Of a stretch of DNA of 64,000 nucleotides, positions 26,938 through 36,191 are shown piece by piece. The notes under the pieces were generated by a model that did not search any database, was not told where the DNA came from, and worked only from the letters and a program-made list of their open reading frames with translations. The stretch spans positions 558,001 to 622,000 of the forward strand of contig NZ_JAJUXI010000003.1 of assembly GCF_021390515.1 (NCBI RefSeq). The letters run 5' to 3'. This stretch comes from Dyadobacter sp. CY326 (GTDB lineage: Bacteria; Bacteroidota; Bacteroidia; Cytophagales; Spirosomataceae). Position 1 is the stretch's first letter. Each line of letters opens with the position of its first letter. The position numbers and the translations under genes were made by a program.

Positions 26938-28084
26938 ACCAATAACTAGGCCGGTCAGTCGTTCCTCCCGCTGTCCGGCAATCTGCGCATGATTCAATTC
27001 CCACCAGCACAGAATCCGCACGGATGCCCCAGTAAGACAGCAGCAAATTAGGCGTGTTCAAAGCACAAGCTTCTCCATTCCGGCCGCAAGCCAGCGGAAT
27101 CGTGTCAGGCTCAGTGCACCTGGGAAAAATCCCCAGTTTCGGCGCAATGGTAAGCCGTTTGGTTGCCTCGGTTGATGCGCTGAAATAGCCAAAAACACGG
27201 TCTTTCGGATTGCCCGTGTTCTTAATGTTGCCGGTAACTTGCGACGGCTGCGGATCAAACAAGCTGCCTGTCCCTTGTGTTGTTTTTGAAAGATCTGTCC
27301 AGTATTCAAAGGCCTGCCGCGAAAGCCCGTATTGCTTTACAAGAATGCTGTATTTGATATAAAACCGGTTGGTTGAAATCGGGACAATGTTCAGCGGCAG
27401 ATTTTTGATAATGTCTTGACTCAGCCGCACCGTGCTCCCCAACAAAATACTGCCAGACTTATTTTTGCCCCAGCACTTGTTAATATTTTGCTTTCGGAGC
27501 ACAACTGTGTCATTGACCACTTCCAAAGCGGAATAATAAGTTGCGTCATACTCCCAAGTTTCGTCAAACTTCCACCGGTAAAACTGCGTGCTGTTGGTCG
27601 CATCGTGCGTGTTAACATAAAAAACGACTGCATTCTGCGCGGCGTCCAGTTTGTAAGTAAGGCTGTCAATGGGCGGTGTGCGGCTGACCGTTACAAATTC
27701 CGAAAGATATTCCTGACCGTCTTTGGTGGCGATCCTGATCCTGTATTTCCCGGCCATATCATAATTCCGCGGCGGTAAAATATACATTCCTTTTGCAGGT
27801 TCAGTAAAGGCAAATGTCTCTCCTGCTTCCGTTTCCACGGATATGGACGCGCCTGTTTCAATGAAAGGTTCGGTGGTTTGGTTTACCTTTTGTGTCCTCC
27901 GCAACTCGAAGCGGCTGGTGTCAGTTCCGCCTGCATTGAAAAACCCGTCAACGACAAGATAGTGATCATTCGAATTAATTTCCGGTGGAGAAAAGGGTTC
28001 AATGCAGCCATCCAGAAAAAATAGTGGTGAAATAAAAATCAGGATTGCCGTCGCTATCTGGCTGTATAATTTCACGTTTCCCAT
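26936..28084 (-). CDS. DUF4249 family lipoprotein
   Basis: 382 residues. The signal peptide ends in a lipobox (FFLDGCIEPFSPPEI, lipid Cys27). The family opening EPFSPPEINSNDHYLVVDGFF and the Cys-rich tail with RADSVLVGIESCADCRTAGG are diagnostic of DUF4249, a Bacteroidota-specific group normally encoded beside TonB-dependent receptors and of unknown function. Here no receptor is adjacent; an OmpA-family gene precedes it by 27 bp on the same strand, so the two are probably co-transcribed. Confidence 0.9.
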   Translation of the reverse strand: MGNVKLYSQIATAILIFISPLFFLDGCIEPFSPPEINSNDHYLVVDGFFNAGGTDTSRFELRRTQKVNQTTEPFIETGASISVETEAGETFAFTEPAKGMYILPPRNYDMAGKYRIRIATKDGQEYLSEFVTVSRTPPIDSLTYKLDAAQNAVVFYVNTHDATNSTQFYRWKFDETWEYDATYYSALEVVNDTVVLRKQNINKCWGKNKSGSILLGSTVRLSQDIIKNLPLNIVPISTNRFYIKYSILVKQYGLSRQAFEYWTDLSKTTQGTGSLFDPQPSQVTGNIKNTGNPKDRVFGYFSASTEATKRLTIAPKLGIFPRCTEPDTIPLACGRNGEACALNTPNLLLSYWGIRADSVLVGIESCADCRTAGGTTDRPSYW

Positions 28085-28111
28085 GCTTGGTCATATTAGC
28101 CTGCATTGAAT

Positions 28112-28864
28112 TTAATGCGCAGGCGACATTTCGATAATTACCCTTCTGTTAAACCGCCGGTTTCGCTCGCTGTCATTGGGCGCAACGGGCCTTGCACTGC
28201 CGAAAGCTTTACTTTTGATCCTTGCAGGTGAAATATTATTTTCCAGTAAATGTTGCTTAACCACATCCGCGCGATCCCAGGAAAGCAGCATATTCTTTTC
28301 CTCATCTCCCAGATTGTCCGTATGCCCTGCGAGCTCAATTTGCAAGTTTTCGTTCATGTTCAGAAAATCCACAACCCGTTCAAGCTCCCGCTGCGACCTG
28401 CCTGACATATTTGTATTGCTCTGGTTGAAATAAAGAACCGATGTAATGTCTTCATGAAGAATCGGCTTGTGGGCATGTACAGCATTTGTTGCCACGACCT
28501 CGGGCTTAGGACTTTTATCCACCTCTTTCGGCGTAAGAAAAAACACTTCCGTGCCATTGATCTCATTGGCAAGAAGCGACTCATTCAGCATTTCATAACC
28601 TGGCGCGTAAATGGAAAAAGTGCATGTGTCGGTCAGAGGAAGCCTATATTTGTAAACTTTGTCTTCAAAAACCGGGGCAATCTGGCTTCCCGGGCTTTGG
28701 CTGGCAACGAGGATCTTCGCTTCAATGGGCTGGAATGTTTCTTTATCCAGGACCCTCAGCGTTACGCGGGAAGTAGAATAATATTGATGCGTTTTCGCTT
28801 CCTGGCACAGCGCGCTTGCGCAGTTGATCAGGCTGATAATGACGGCGCAAACGAAAGTTTTCAT
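28112..28864 (-). CDS. OmpA-family protein
   Basis: 250 residues. A signal peptide (MKTFVCAVIISLINCASALC) is followed by a beta-rich domain resembling those of other Bacteroidota OmpA proteins (VTLRVLDKETFQPIEAKILV). The C-terminal domain (about 135-250) is peptidoglycan-binding: VDFLNMNENLQIELAGHTDN, then RADVVKQHLLENNISPARIK and ERNRRFNRRVIIEM. The Asp and Arg that hold diaminopimelate are in HTDN and NRR. It probably anchors the outer membrane to the wall. Upstream partner of the DUF4249 gene. Confidence 0.92.
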   Translation of the reverse strand: MKTFVCAVIISLINCASALCQEAKTHQYYSTSRVTLRVLDKETFQPIEAKILVASQSPGSQIAPVFEDKVYKYRLPLTDTCTFSIYAPGYEMLNESLLANEINGTEVFFLTPKEVDKSPKPEVVATNAVHAHKPILHEDITSVLYFNQSNTNMSGRSQRELERVVDFLNMNENLQIELAGHTDNLGDEEKNMLLSWDRADVVKQHLLENNISPARIKSKAFGSARPVAPNDSERNRRFNRRVIIEMSPAH

Positions 28865-28987
28865 AGCATCTCACATTAAGTGCAAAACCATCCAACGCAT
28901 TATTTAAATCAACTAACAATCAATGAAAGTTACTGCTAATTGATTTATTTAAATAAAAAATATTCGTTTTTCTGTCAAGACAATGTG

Positions 28988-29887
28988 TCAAAAAACCTGC
29001 CTCGCAACCTTGTAAGTGTTCGCATGGGCATCAAGGATTGTGCGGAGCTGCGGAGAATAGCCACCTCCCATGCTGCATTGCACCGGAATGTTATGCTTTT
29101 CGGCCAGCCGCATCACCATTTCATCGCGTCGGCGGCAGCCTTGAATGGTGCAAGACATCCTGCCCAGCTTATCCGATTGCAGGATATCGACCCCGGCTTG
29201 ATAGAAAATGAAATCAGGACGCACTTGCTCCACGAGCCCCGGAAGAACATCCGCCAATATACGCAGGTAAGTTGCGTCGTCGGTGCGGTCTTCCAGCGGC
29301 ACGTCCAGGTCACTTTTCTCTTTTCTAAAAGGATAATTGTTTTTCGCATGCATCGAAAAAGTGAACACATGCGGCTGATTGGCAAAAATTTCTGCCGTGC
29401 CATTTCCCTGATGCACATCCAGATCGACGATCAGCACTTGTTTTGCTTTCTGATGATCAAGCAGATATTGCGCTGCAACCGCCTGATCATTGATAATACA
29501 AAATCCTTCTCCAAAACCTTTCCCGGCATGATGCGTGCCGCCTGCAATGTTGAATGCAATGCCGGTTTCAAAAGCACGAAGCGCGCCTATGATCGTTCCG
29601 TTTGTGATCCGCCGCTCGCGTTCCACCAGTAACGGCGTTTGCTCAAAACCGATCCGCCGCATTTCCTGTTTGCTCAGCTTTCCTGCCACAATGCGATCTG
29701 CATAATCCCGGTCATGCACAGCGTAAACTGCCTGCATATCAACCATTTCCGGATCAAAAAAATCGGAATGCTCCGCAACGCCCTCGCGCAGCAACTGTTG
29801 CGGCAGCAGTTCATATTTGTCCATTGGAAACCGGTGCCCTTCCGGCACCGGATATTTGTATATGGGATTAAATGCGATTGGAAACAT
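28988..29887 (-). CDS. Histone deacetylase family (AcuC/HDAC-like) zinc hydrolase
   Basis: 299 residues. The arginase-deacetylase fold is shown by paired His119-His120 (IAGGTHHAGKGFGEGFC), zinc ligands Asp157 and His159 (VDLDVHQGNGT) and the third Asp in YQAGVDIL; the transition-state Tyr is in SMGGGYS. Bacterial members deacetylate acetylated lysines, polyamines or other amides; the substrate is not predictable. Cytoplasmic, no signal. It lies 63 bp after an SDR gene on the same strand, probably one transcript. Confidence 0.93.
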   Translation of the reverse strand: MFPIAFNPIYKYPVPEGHRFPMDKYELLPQQLLREGVAEHSDFFDPEMVDMQAVYAVHDRDYADRIVAGKLSKQEMRRIGFEQTPLLVERERRITNGTIIGALRAFETGIAFNIAGGTHHAGKGFGEGFCIINDQAVAAQYLLDHQKAKQVLIVDLDVHQGNGTAEIFANQPHVFTFSMHAKNNYPFRKEKSDLDVPLEDRTDDATYLRILADVLPGLVEQVRPDFIFYQAGVDILQSDKLGRMSCTIQGCRRRDEMVMRLAEKHNIPVQCSMGGGYSPQLRTILDAHANTYKVARQVF

Positions 29888-29950
29888 GCGGGGTTAACAG
29901 CATTGAAGGATCGCCGACTGAGCGCGAAGGTTGGGCTTATTCAAAAAAAA

Positions 29951-30673
29951 TCAAGGATTAAGCCGTGAAAATATTGGCCTGAGCACTTCCTGTCCTGCTT
30001 TGCTCAGGGCTTCGCTGAATCCAAAGGTCAATGCTGTTCTTCCTTCTTTCAGCTGGTTAAAGATGGCCTCGATGAATTCGCTCACGGGTGGCGCGTGGTC
30101 GTGCAAGCCTTTTCCGCCGAGGTCGGTGTTCAAGGCCGGGGGGATTATTTCAATGACTTCAATATTTTTATCCTTTAATAAATATTGAAGCGAAGTTGTA
30201 AAGGAATGGAAAAACGCTTTTGTGGCTGAGTAAACGGGCACTTTTGTAAATGGAACATAAGACAGCCCGGAAGTCACATTCATCACCGTTTCCAATGATT
30301 TTAGATTTAAAAACAAGGAAGTTAAATGCAAAGGAGCCTCAATGTTCGTCGTAATTTCCTGCTTTGCCCTTTGATAAAAATCAGAATCCGAAACCGACAT
30401 CCAGTTCTGAATGCCTGCATTGTTGACCAAAACATTCAAGTCGCCATGTTCCGTGGCAATCCAGTCATACAATGCTTGCCTGTCCTGCTCGGAGCTAAGG
30501 TCACATTGCCTGGTGATCAATCCCGGAATTTTCTCGGCGGCCTCGGCTAATGCCGCTTCCCGGCGACCACAGATTATCACCGTATTTTGCTCATTAGCAA
30601 AGCGTTCTGCCATTGCAAAGCCAATTCCGCTCGCGCCGCCAGTTATCAGGATCTTATTATTTGATGCTTTCAT
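29951..30673 (-). CDS. SDR family oxidoreductase (DltE-like)
   Basis: 240 residues, classical short-chain dehydrogenase. Cofactor motif ITGGASGIGFAMA (10-22), structural NNAGIQ, catalytic Ser in NVTSGLSYVP, and catalytic YSATKAFFHS. DltE-like members have the ALPPALNTDLGGKGLH type of segment, here IIPPALNTDLGGKGLHDHAP. Substrate unknown. It precedes the deacetylase-like gene in the same direction. Confidence 0.92.
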   Translation of the reverse strand: MKASNNKILITGGASGIGFAMAERFANEQNTVIICGRREAALAEAAEKIPGLITRQCDLSSEQDRQALYDWIATEHGDLNVLVNNAGIQNWMSVSDSDFYQRAKQEITTNIEAPLHLTSLFLNLKSLETVMNVTSGLSYVPFTKVPVYSATKAFFHSFTTSLQYLLKDKNIEVIEIIPPALNTDLGGKGLHDHAPPVSEFIEAIFNQLKEGRTALTFGFSEALSKAGQEVLRPIFSRLNP

Positions 30674-30746
30674 TTTTATCTAAAATTGTGTCGATGAAAC
30701 GTGCAAAATAATTACTTGCTGAATTATAAATCGAACTTACGAAAAA

Positions 30747-31094
30747 TTACAAAATAGCGATTGCCATTTCCAGGACTTCTCTGATCAAATCTATGGGCAT
30801 ATCCTCCTCCGGATCGAGTCTTAAAATCTTCATTCGCGAACGCTTTTCAGCAATCAATGCAGGGTGATCGATGCGGTTTCCGTCTACAATGCCGAGATAA
30901 GGATGGGTGGTTTTTTTGTCCGTCCATATATAGCAAAACCGCTTTCCCTTACACAGATAAAACGGCATTGAATATCTCCAAGCTTCCGTGACATCTGCCC
31001 GGTCATGCAGCACAAAATGCCTCAGGGACGCCAGATAGCTTCCTACCGGTTCGGGTTTGTTGTAAAAGTAGGCGTCAATTTCTTTAAGCATCAT
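30747..31094 (-). CDS. DUF1801 domain protein
   Basis: 115 residues of the YdhG-like DUF1801 fold (LKEIDAYFYNKPEPVGSYLASLRHFVLH, EAWRYSMPFYLCKGKRFCYIW). Function in the family is unknown. The frame is open to 31148, but the region 31131-31157 upstream is a terminator hairpin for the susCD genes, so the start at 31094 (or the adjacent Met at 31091) is preferred. A single gene on the minus strand. Confidence 0.85.
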   Translation of the reverse strand: MMLKEIDAYFYNKPEPVGSYLASLRHFVLHDRADVTEAWRYSMPFYLCKGKRFCYIWTDKKTTHPYLGIVDGNRIDHPALIAEKRSRMKILRLDPEEDMPIDLIREVLEMAIAIL

Positions 31095-31122
31095 ATCGAT
31101 TTGCAATATAAATGGTTTAAAG

Positions 31123-31157
31123 ACACAAAAAACAGGCAGGTGAAACACCTGCCTGTT
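31123..31157 (-). terminator. Terminator of the locus 3 susCD operon
   Basis: AACAGGCAGGTG (31131-31142) / CACCTGCCTGTT (31146-31157), a perfect 12-bp stem with a 3-nt loop, followed on the minus strand by TTTTTT. It ends the susD transcript 96 bp after its stop. Confidence 0.88.
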
Positions 31158-31252
31158 AGTGCACTAACATAACAAATCTACTCAATTATGAGTGTGGTTT
31201 GCTGAATGATGAATTGCTCATCTCGCTCAGCATAATGACTGTTTTACAAACT

Positions 31253-32701
31253 TTACTGTTTGTCCCACCAAACCCTTGTATAATGATCATCAGCGCCTTG
31301 CGAGGCAACGACGGCTTTGTAATTTTCCTGATTCAATGTGTTTTCTGTAACGGGATAAGCCAGCCTTCTCGGAATGGCAGTGCCGCCATTCAATGTGTTT
31401 GCCGCCGGTTTAAGCACCGGATAACCCGTCCTTCTCCACTCCGACCAGGCCTCTGTTCCTTGAAAATAAAGCGCGATCCAGCGTTGTGTTCCGATTTTTT
31501 CGAGCGCAGTCGCCTCTGTGTAAGCAACTTCCGGCTTTGCGATGAAGGCTTTGTAGGCTGCCTCCGTGTAACTTGCGCCCATCCATTGCTGCAATGATGC
31601 TTGAACGGCCGCTTCATAAAGCGTTTTTGCATTGTCCGTTGTCCAGCCAAGTTTCGCTGCTTCTGCCTGTGCAAAGAGAACTTGTGCATAAGTCAGCACA
31701 TTCACGGCAGAGTTTTGCTGTGACAAAATGGAGCCGATCAACGAAACATCCTGCGCCTTCTTCCCTCCGACCGCGTAAGGAACACCTACATATTCACCCA
31801 AAATATTCTTCGCCGCCAAAAACGGCAATCTTGGGTCAGCAGTCTTTTTAAGATAATCCACCATGACATCGCTCACAGCAAAATCCTTTCTGTTATTGAC
31901 TGTGTAATTGTTGTACAAAGGATTTTCGTTGGACGATTCGGAAAGGAATTTGTACTGCACATTATCCGTCCCTGCCGTGAAAACACCATCTTTCAGCGCC
32001 GCTGCAAACTCCTGCTTGCCCAGATCGGGCTTAACTTTTGAAAGTCGCAAAGCCGCGATCAGGCGAAGGGAATTGGCAAATTTCTTCCATTGGGCTGTGT
32101 TGCCTCCTAGAAGGATGTCTCCCTGAAACGCTTTTCCGCCGTCAAACTGGGCTGCCGCTTCTTTCCATTCTTTGAACAGATCTGTGTAAATCGCTTCTTG
32201 CTTGTCAAACGCCGGCGTGAAATCTCCATCTCCTTTCAGCGCTTCCGAGTAAGGCACATCGCCCCAGCGGTCCGTAATCCATTGGAAGAAATACGCTTTC
32301 AGAATCCTTGCAGTGGCAATTTGGTTGTTATTTGAGCCAAAAGCTGCTGCGCTGATTTTCGTGTCCTCTTTTGTATTGAGCTCAATGATGTGCTGCAAGT
32401 TCGCCAGTGGACCCGCATACCAGCCATTGTAACTGAAATTGATCGTTTTGTACTTAGAGTCCTCAATGTAAGTAACATCGCCGAACTGCTGCACGTACAT
32501 GGCAGGCACAATGTTGGCCGCACCGGGCCCTACTTGCGCATTAATTGTGCCGACATTCCGGATGACACCGGTGAGCAGACCGGCAGTGCTTGGGGACGAC
32601 GGACTGTTTGGATTTATATTGATGTTTTCGAAATCACTGCACCCCACCAATGCTGCGGCGAGCATAACGGTGGCGAGTGGTTTTTGCCAATATTTTTTCA
32701 T
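31253..32701 (-). CDS. SusD/RagB-family nutrient-binding outer-membrane lipoprotein (locus 3)
   Basis: 482 residues, SusD-like_2 subfamily. Type II signal with lipid Cys21 (LAAALVGCSDFENINI). The family run FQGTEAWSEWRRTGYPVLKP and RLAYPVTENTLNQENYKAVV near the C-terminus matches the locus 1 SusD, so the two are paralogues. It starts 31 bp after susC. No glycosidase is attached to this pair; the substrate cannot be guessed, and SusCD pairs can also import peptides. Confidence 0.93.
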   Translation of the reverse strand: MKKYWQKPLATVMLAAALVGCSDFENININPNSPSSPSTAGLLTGVIRNVGTINAQVGPGAANIVPAMYVQQFGDVTYIEDSKYKTINFSYNGWYAGPLANLQHIIELNTKEDTKISAAAFGSNNNQIATARILKAYFFQWITDRWGDVPYSEALKGDGDFTPAFDKQEAIYTDLFKEWKEAAAQFDGGKAFQGDILLGGNTAQWKKFANSLRLIAALRLSKVKPDLGKQEFAAALKDGVFTAGTDNVQYKFLSESSNENPLYNNYTVNNRKDFAVSDVMVDYLKKTADPRLPFLAAKNILGEYVGVPYAVGGKKAQDVSLIGSILSQQNSAVNVLTYAQVLFAQAEAAKLGWTTDNAKTLYEAAVQASLQQWMGASYTEAAYKAFIAKPEVAYTEATALEKIGTQRWIALYFQGTEAWSEWRRTGYPVLKPAANTLNGGTAIPRRLAYPVTENTLNQENYKAVVASQGADDHYTRVWWDKQ

Positions 32702-32732
32702 GATTGATGATTTTTAATGTTGAATAAAGAAA

Positions 32733-35700
32733 TCAGAAACCCAATCGAAGGTTAACCCCAACTGAGCGGACCGGAGGCAGCTGACCGCCTTCATACCACA
32801 ATGTCTCTGTTTCCGAAATGTCGATTCCACCGCCTATGGCGCTGTAAATGAGCAGCAGGTTACGCCCAATCACGGAAACGCTGGCTGATTTTACGTATTT
32901 GCCCAAAAACCTGTTCGGGATTTTATAGCCAATCGAAAGCTCGCGCAGCTTCACATAAGTCTTGTCGTAGATCCAGTTTTCGTTCAGCGCGTAAAGCCAG
33001 TTTTCGTAAAGGTTTTGCGTGTCTACGCGGTAAGTGTTGGGCTGGCCATCTTCTGTCACGGCATCCAGAAGAACGCCGCCTCCTTCATCCACAGGGTTGC
33101 GTTTTGGATTGCCCAACTCGTTGTTTCCAGCCGTTTCAGCCGAGAGTCCTGAATAGGCATTGAACATGCGCGTCACCGAGAAGAATTTCCCTCCCACGAC
33201 AAAATCCGTGCTTGCTTGCAGATTGAAACCTTTGTATTGAAACGAGTTAACAAATCCACCTTTGAATTTTGGAAGCACATTGCCCAGGTTCACATTGTTC
33301 TCTTTCACATATAGTCCGGCTGTTCCGGCTTCAATGTTTTCCGGAGTTGGCGCGTAAACGACCTTTCTGCCATTCGCATCTTTTTTAATGCCCACGCCTT
33401 CCAGCATTCCCCACTTCTCTCCCACCCGTGCATTCAGCGTCAATGCTCTCCATTGTGGCCCGTCGAGCTGATAGTTGCGGCTTTGTTCTGTCAATTCAAT
33501 CACTTTGGATTGGTTGCGATCCGCATTAAGGTCCAGATCCCACGAGAAATCATCCGTTTTGATCGGCGTTGCAGATATGTGCAGTTCCAAACCTGTTGTT
33601 GTGATCAGACCTGCATTCACAACAGCATTATTGTAACCGCTGGTGGATGCCACGGCAAGCGGAATGATCTGGTTGCTGTTGTTATTCTTATAAGCTGTGA
33701 ACTCCAATCCGATCCTGTTTCTGAAAAATTTCAGGTCAATTCCGCCTTCATAAGAAGATGACATACCCGGTTTCAAAGCGGAGTTAGGCAATGTTCCAGG
33801 CAAAGACATGGATGGATTGCTGCCATAGTTTGCGCCGACGCCGTAAGTAAGCGCAGTTTGGTAAGGTCCCAAATCGGTTCCAACCTGGGCATATCCACCG
33901 CGCAGCTTTCCAAAAGAGAAAACATTATTGGTTGGGACGAACTCAGAGAAGATCAAACTTGCTGAAACAGAAGGATATAAATACGAGTTATTGGATGCCG
34001 GCAACGTGGACGACCAGTCATTGCGCAGCGATCCTTCCACGAACAGGAAGTCGTTGTAACCCAGGCTGACGTTACCAAAAACGCTCCTTACTTTTCTTTC
34101 AAACAAATAATTGGCAGCCAAAGGCCGGTCCTTCGAAGCGCCGATGTTGTAATAACCCGGCGTTGTTAACCCGCCTACTGTTGCCTGCAATGTGCCTTCT
34201 GTGCGGTTGTAACGAATGTTTCCACCTGCATTGACCAAAACAGAAATCTTGTTGAAAGTCTTGTCGAAGCTTACCAATCCTTCGAAATTGTTTTCAAGAT
34301 TGACCCCTGTTAGGTAAGAATAAGCGCCCAATCCGCCCGCATTCAATGTTCCTGCTGCAACCTGGCCGCTTTGCACATAAGTGCCGTAATCGCGGCGAAA
34401 TTTACCAGTTGCCTTGAGATAATCGGTGATATTATAAGTAAGTCCTACATCACCAAAGATGCGTTGCAGGCGGCTCACGTTGGTATTTTCGTAAACCTGG
34501 GTGTAAGGGCTGTCCCAGTATTTGGGTTTTGGGTCCAGCGGCCCGCCGATATTCCAGCTGCGGAATGTGCCATCCGGATTTTTGTAATTTTTCAAATCAT
34601 CAATGCTCAATTGACGCTGAAACCATTGGTTGAATGATCCGATGGTCTGGTTATAGCCATTCAATGTTGCATTTCCTACGCCAAACAAGTTGGTGCCCGG
34701 ACTCGTCCCACCCGTTGATCCATAGCGGTCAGCTGGCGTATTCAATGTTTTGGTGCCTGTATAGTTGACATTCAGATCGGCCACGAGACGCTTGGCAAAT
34801 GTGATGGAGTTTCTGGCGCTAACGTAATCGCGTATTTGCTTGCTGTTTGGAACGATCCCGTTGTTGGTAATGTGGGTGTATGAGATCCGTGAAGCATAGC
34901 CGTCGCCAGCCTTGGAAAAAGCAATGTTGGAGTTGTGGCTGATCGGTTTTTCAAAGAAATCGCGGACGTTGTTCGGGTTAGCGCTGAAAGGTGTCTCCTT
35001 ACCAAAGCCTTCGCCGGGCTGCCACGAAGCAGCTGATCTGTGCAGAGAACCGTCTATCTTAGGTCCCCAGCTTTCATCTGCCGAGTAATCCAGGATCTTT
35101 TGTCCATCAAATGCGGACCATGAAGCGGGGTGAATGGCAGGATTGAATGCAAACGTTTCCCATTCCTGCGAATAACCACCGCCATATTCGTTCTGATATT
35201 TGGGAAGCAGCGAAACCTGATCGATTGTGGAGCTGTGGTTAACAGTCAGCGAAGTTTCCCCTGATTTCGCACGTTTTGTAGTCACGACGATGACTCCGGC
35301 CGAAGCGCGATTTCCATAAAGCGCCGTTGCTGACGGTCCTTTGAGAACGGTCAATGACTCAACGTCGTCCATATTGACCATGCTGATATCCGTCGGCGTG
35401 CCATCTACAACATATAAAGGATCACTTCCGGTAAGTGAATTGATGCCGCGGATACGGATGCTCGGCGAGCCAAATTTTGCGGCGGATTGTCCTAAAACCT
35501 GCACACCGGCAATTTTACCAGCCAATGCATTTCCAATGTTAGCGTCACGCGCGAGTGTCAGTTTTTCACCATTGATCTCCTGAACGGAATATCCTAATGC
35601 CTTTTTTTCCCGGTTGATTCCCAGCGATGTAACGACAAATTCTTGCAGTTCGGTGGCGTCATTGACCAATGTAACATTGATCACTGTTTCTTTTGCAACA

Positions 35701-35951
35701 CTCACTTCTTTGCTCAAAAAACCGATAAAACTGAACACAAGCGTGCTGCCGGGATCGGCCGCGATTTTGTAGTTTCCCTGGCTGTCGGTCGTGGTGCCTC
35801 GGTTGGTTCCTTTGAGGGAAATGTTGACACCCGGTAAAAGCGAGCCGTCGTCCAGGGTGGTAACTGTGCCGGTCACCTCACGGCTCTGGGCATAGGCCTG
35901 GCCACAAAGCAGCATTAGCCCCCCCAGTAAAAGGAGTAGATTTTTTCTCAT
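32733..35951 (-). CDS. SusC/RagA-family TonB-linked outer-membrane transporter (locus 3)
   Basis: 1072 residues. Signal peptide (MRKNLLLLLGGLMLLCGQAYAQ), carboxypeptidase-regulatory-like domain (GTVTTLDDGSLLPGVNISLK), plug start (LQEFVVTSLGINREKKALGY) with VLKGPSATALYGNRASAGVI, and the barrel to the C-terminal RLGF. TSLGINREKKALGYSVQ is the variant seen in the long SusC group that pairs with SusD-like_2 proteins. It has its own promoter upstream and heads a two-gene operon. Confidence 0.95.
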   Translation of the reverse strand: MRKNLLLLLGGLMLLCGQAYAQSREVTGTVTTLDDGSLLPGVNISLKGTNRGTTTDSQGNYKIAADPGSTLVFSFIGFLSKEVSVAKETVINVTLVNDATELQEFVVTSLGINREKKALGYSVQEINGEKLTLARDANIGNALAGKIAGVQVLGQSAAKFGSPSIRIRGINSLTGSDPLYVVDGTPTDISMVNMDDVESLTVLKGPSATALYGNRASAGVIVVTTKRAKSGETSLTVNHSSTIDQVSLLPKYQNEYGGGYSQEWETFAFNPAIHPASWSAFDGQKILDYSADESWGPKIDGSLHRSAASWQPGEGFGKETPFSANPNNVRDFFEKPISHNSNIAFSKAGDGYASRISYTHITNNGIVPNSKQIRDYVSARNSITFAKRLVADLNVNYTGTKTLNTPADRYGSTGGTSPGTNLFGVGNATLNGYNQTIGSFNQWFQRQLSIDDLKNYKNPDGTFRSWNIGGPLDPKPKYWDSPYTQVYENTNVSRLQRIFGDVGLTYNITDYLKATGKFRRDYGTYVQSGQVAAGTLNAGGLGAYSYLTGVNLENNFEGLVSFDKTFNKISVLVNAGGNIRYNRTEGTLQATVGGLTTPGYYNIGASKDRPLAANYLFERKVRSVFGNVSLGYNDFLFVEGSLRNDWSSTLPASNNSYLYPSVSASLIFSEFVPTNNVFSFGKLRGGYAQVGTDLGPYQTALTYGVGANYGSNPSMSLPGTLPNSALKPGMSSSYEGGIDLKFFRNRIGLEFTAYKNNNSNQIIPLAVASTSGYNNAVVNAGLITTTGLELHISATPIKTDDFSWDLDLNADRNQSKVIELTEQSRNYQLDGPQWRALTLNARVGEKWGMLEGVGIKKDANGRKVVYAPTPENIEAGTAGLYVKENNVNLGNVLPKFKGGFVNSFQYKGFNLQASTDFVVGGKFFSVTRMFNAYSGLSAETAGNNELGNPKRNPVDEGGGVLLDAVTEDGQPNTYRVDTQNLYENWLYALNENWIYDKTYVKLRELSIGYKIPNRFLGKYVKSASVSVIGRNLLLIYSAIGGGIDISETETLWYEGGQLPPVRSVGVNLRLGF

Positions 35952-35979
35952 AGTAGTTAGGTTGGTAAAATGTATTGCG

Positions 35980-36010
35980 CAAAAATATATATTGTTTTGA
36001 CAATTACAAC
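35980..36010 (-). promoter_or_regulatory. Promoter of locus 3 susC
   Basis: Minus-strand GTTG (36010-36007), 19-bp spacer, TATTTTTG (35987-35980). Both boxes and the spacing match the Bacteroidota consensus. The predicted start of transcription is about 22 nt before the ATG. Confidence 0.65.
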
Positions 36011-36133
36011 CAGATTAAAAGATTTTACAAAATTTTCGTTTGTCGATAGCGAGTTACATGGAATTTTATTGGTATAACTTATAAATCGTCAAAATAAAAT
36101 ACCATTCGTTTGGGCGAGTCGGACTATTGCAAA

Positions 36134-36164
36134 CAAAAAAGTCCCACCCGCAAGCGGATGGGAC
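36134..36164 (-). terminator. Terminator of the siderophore-type receptor gene
   Basis: GTCCCACCCGC (36141-36151) / GGATGGGAC (36156-36164), followed on the minus strand by TTTTTTG. Confidence 0.8.
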
Positions 36165-36191
36165 AGCATGAACTTCTCTGAATATAAATCG

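Noticed and set aside
28940..29632. 230-residue plus-strand frame
   Set aside because: Lies antisense to the histone-deacetylase-like gene, whose catalytic motifs are complete; the plus frame has no recognisable features.
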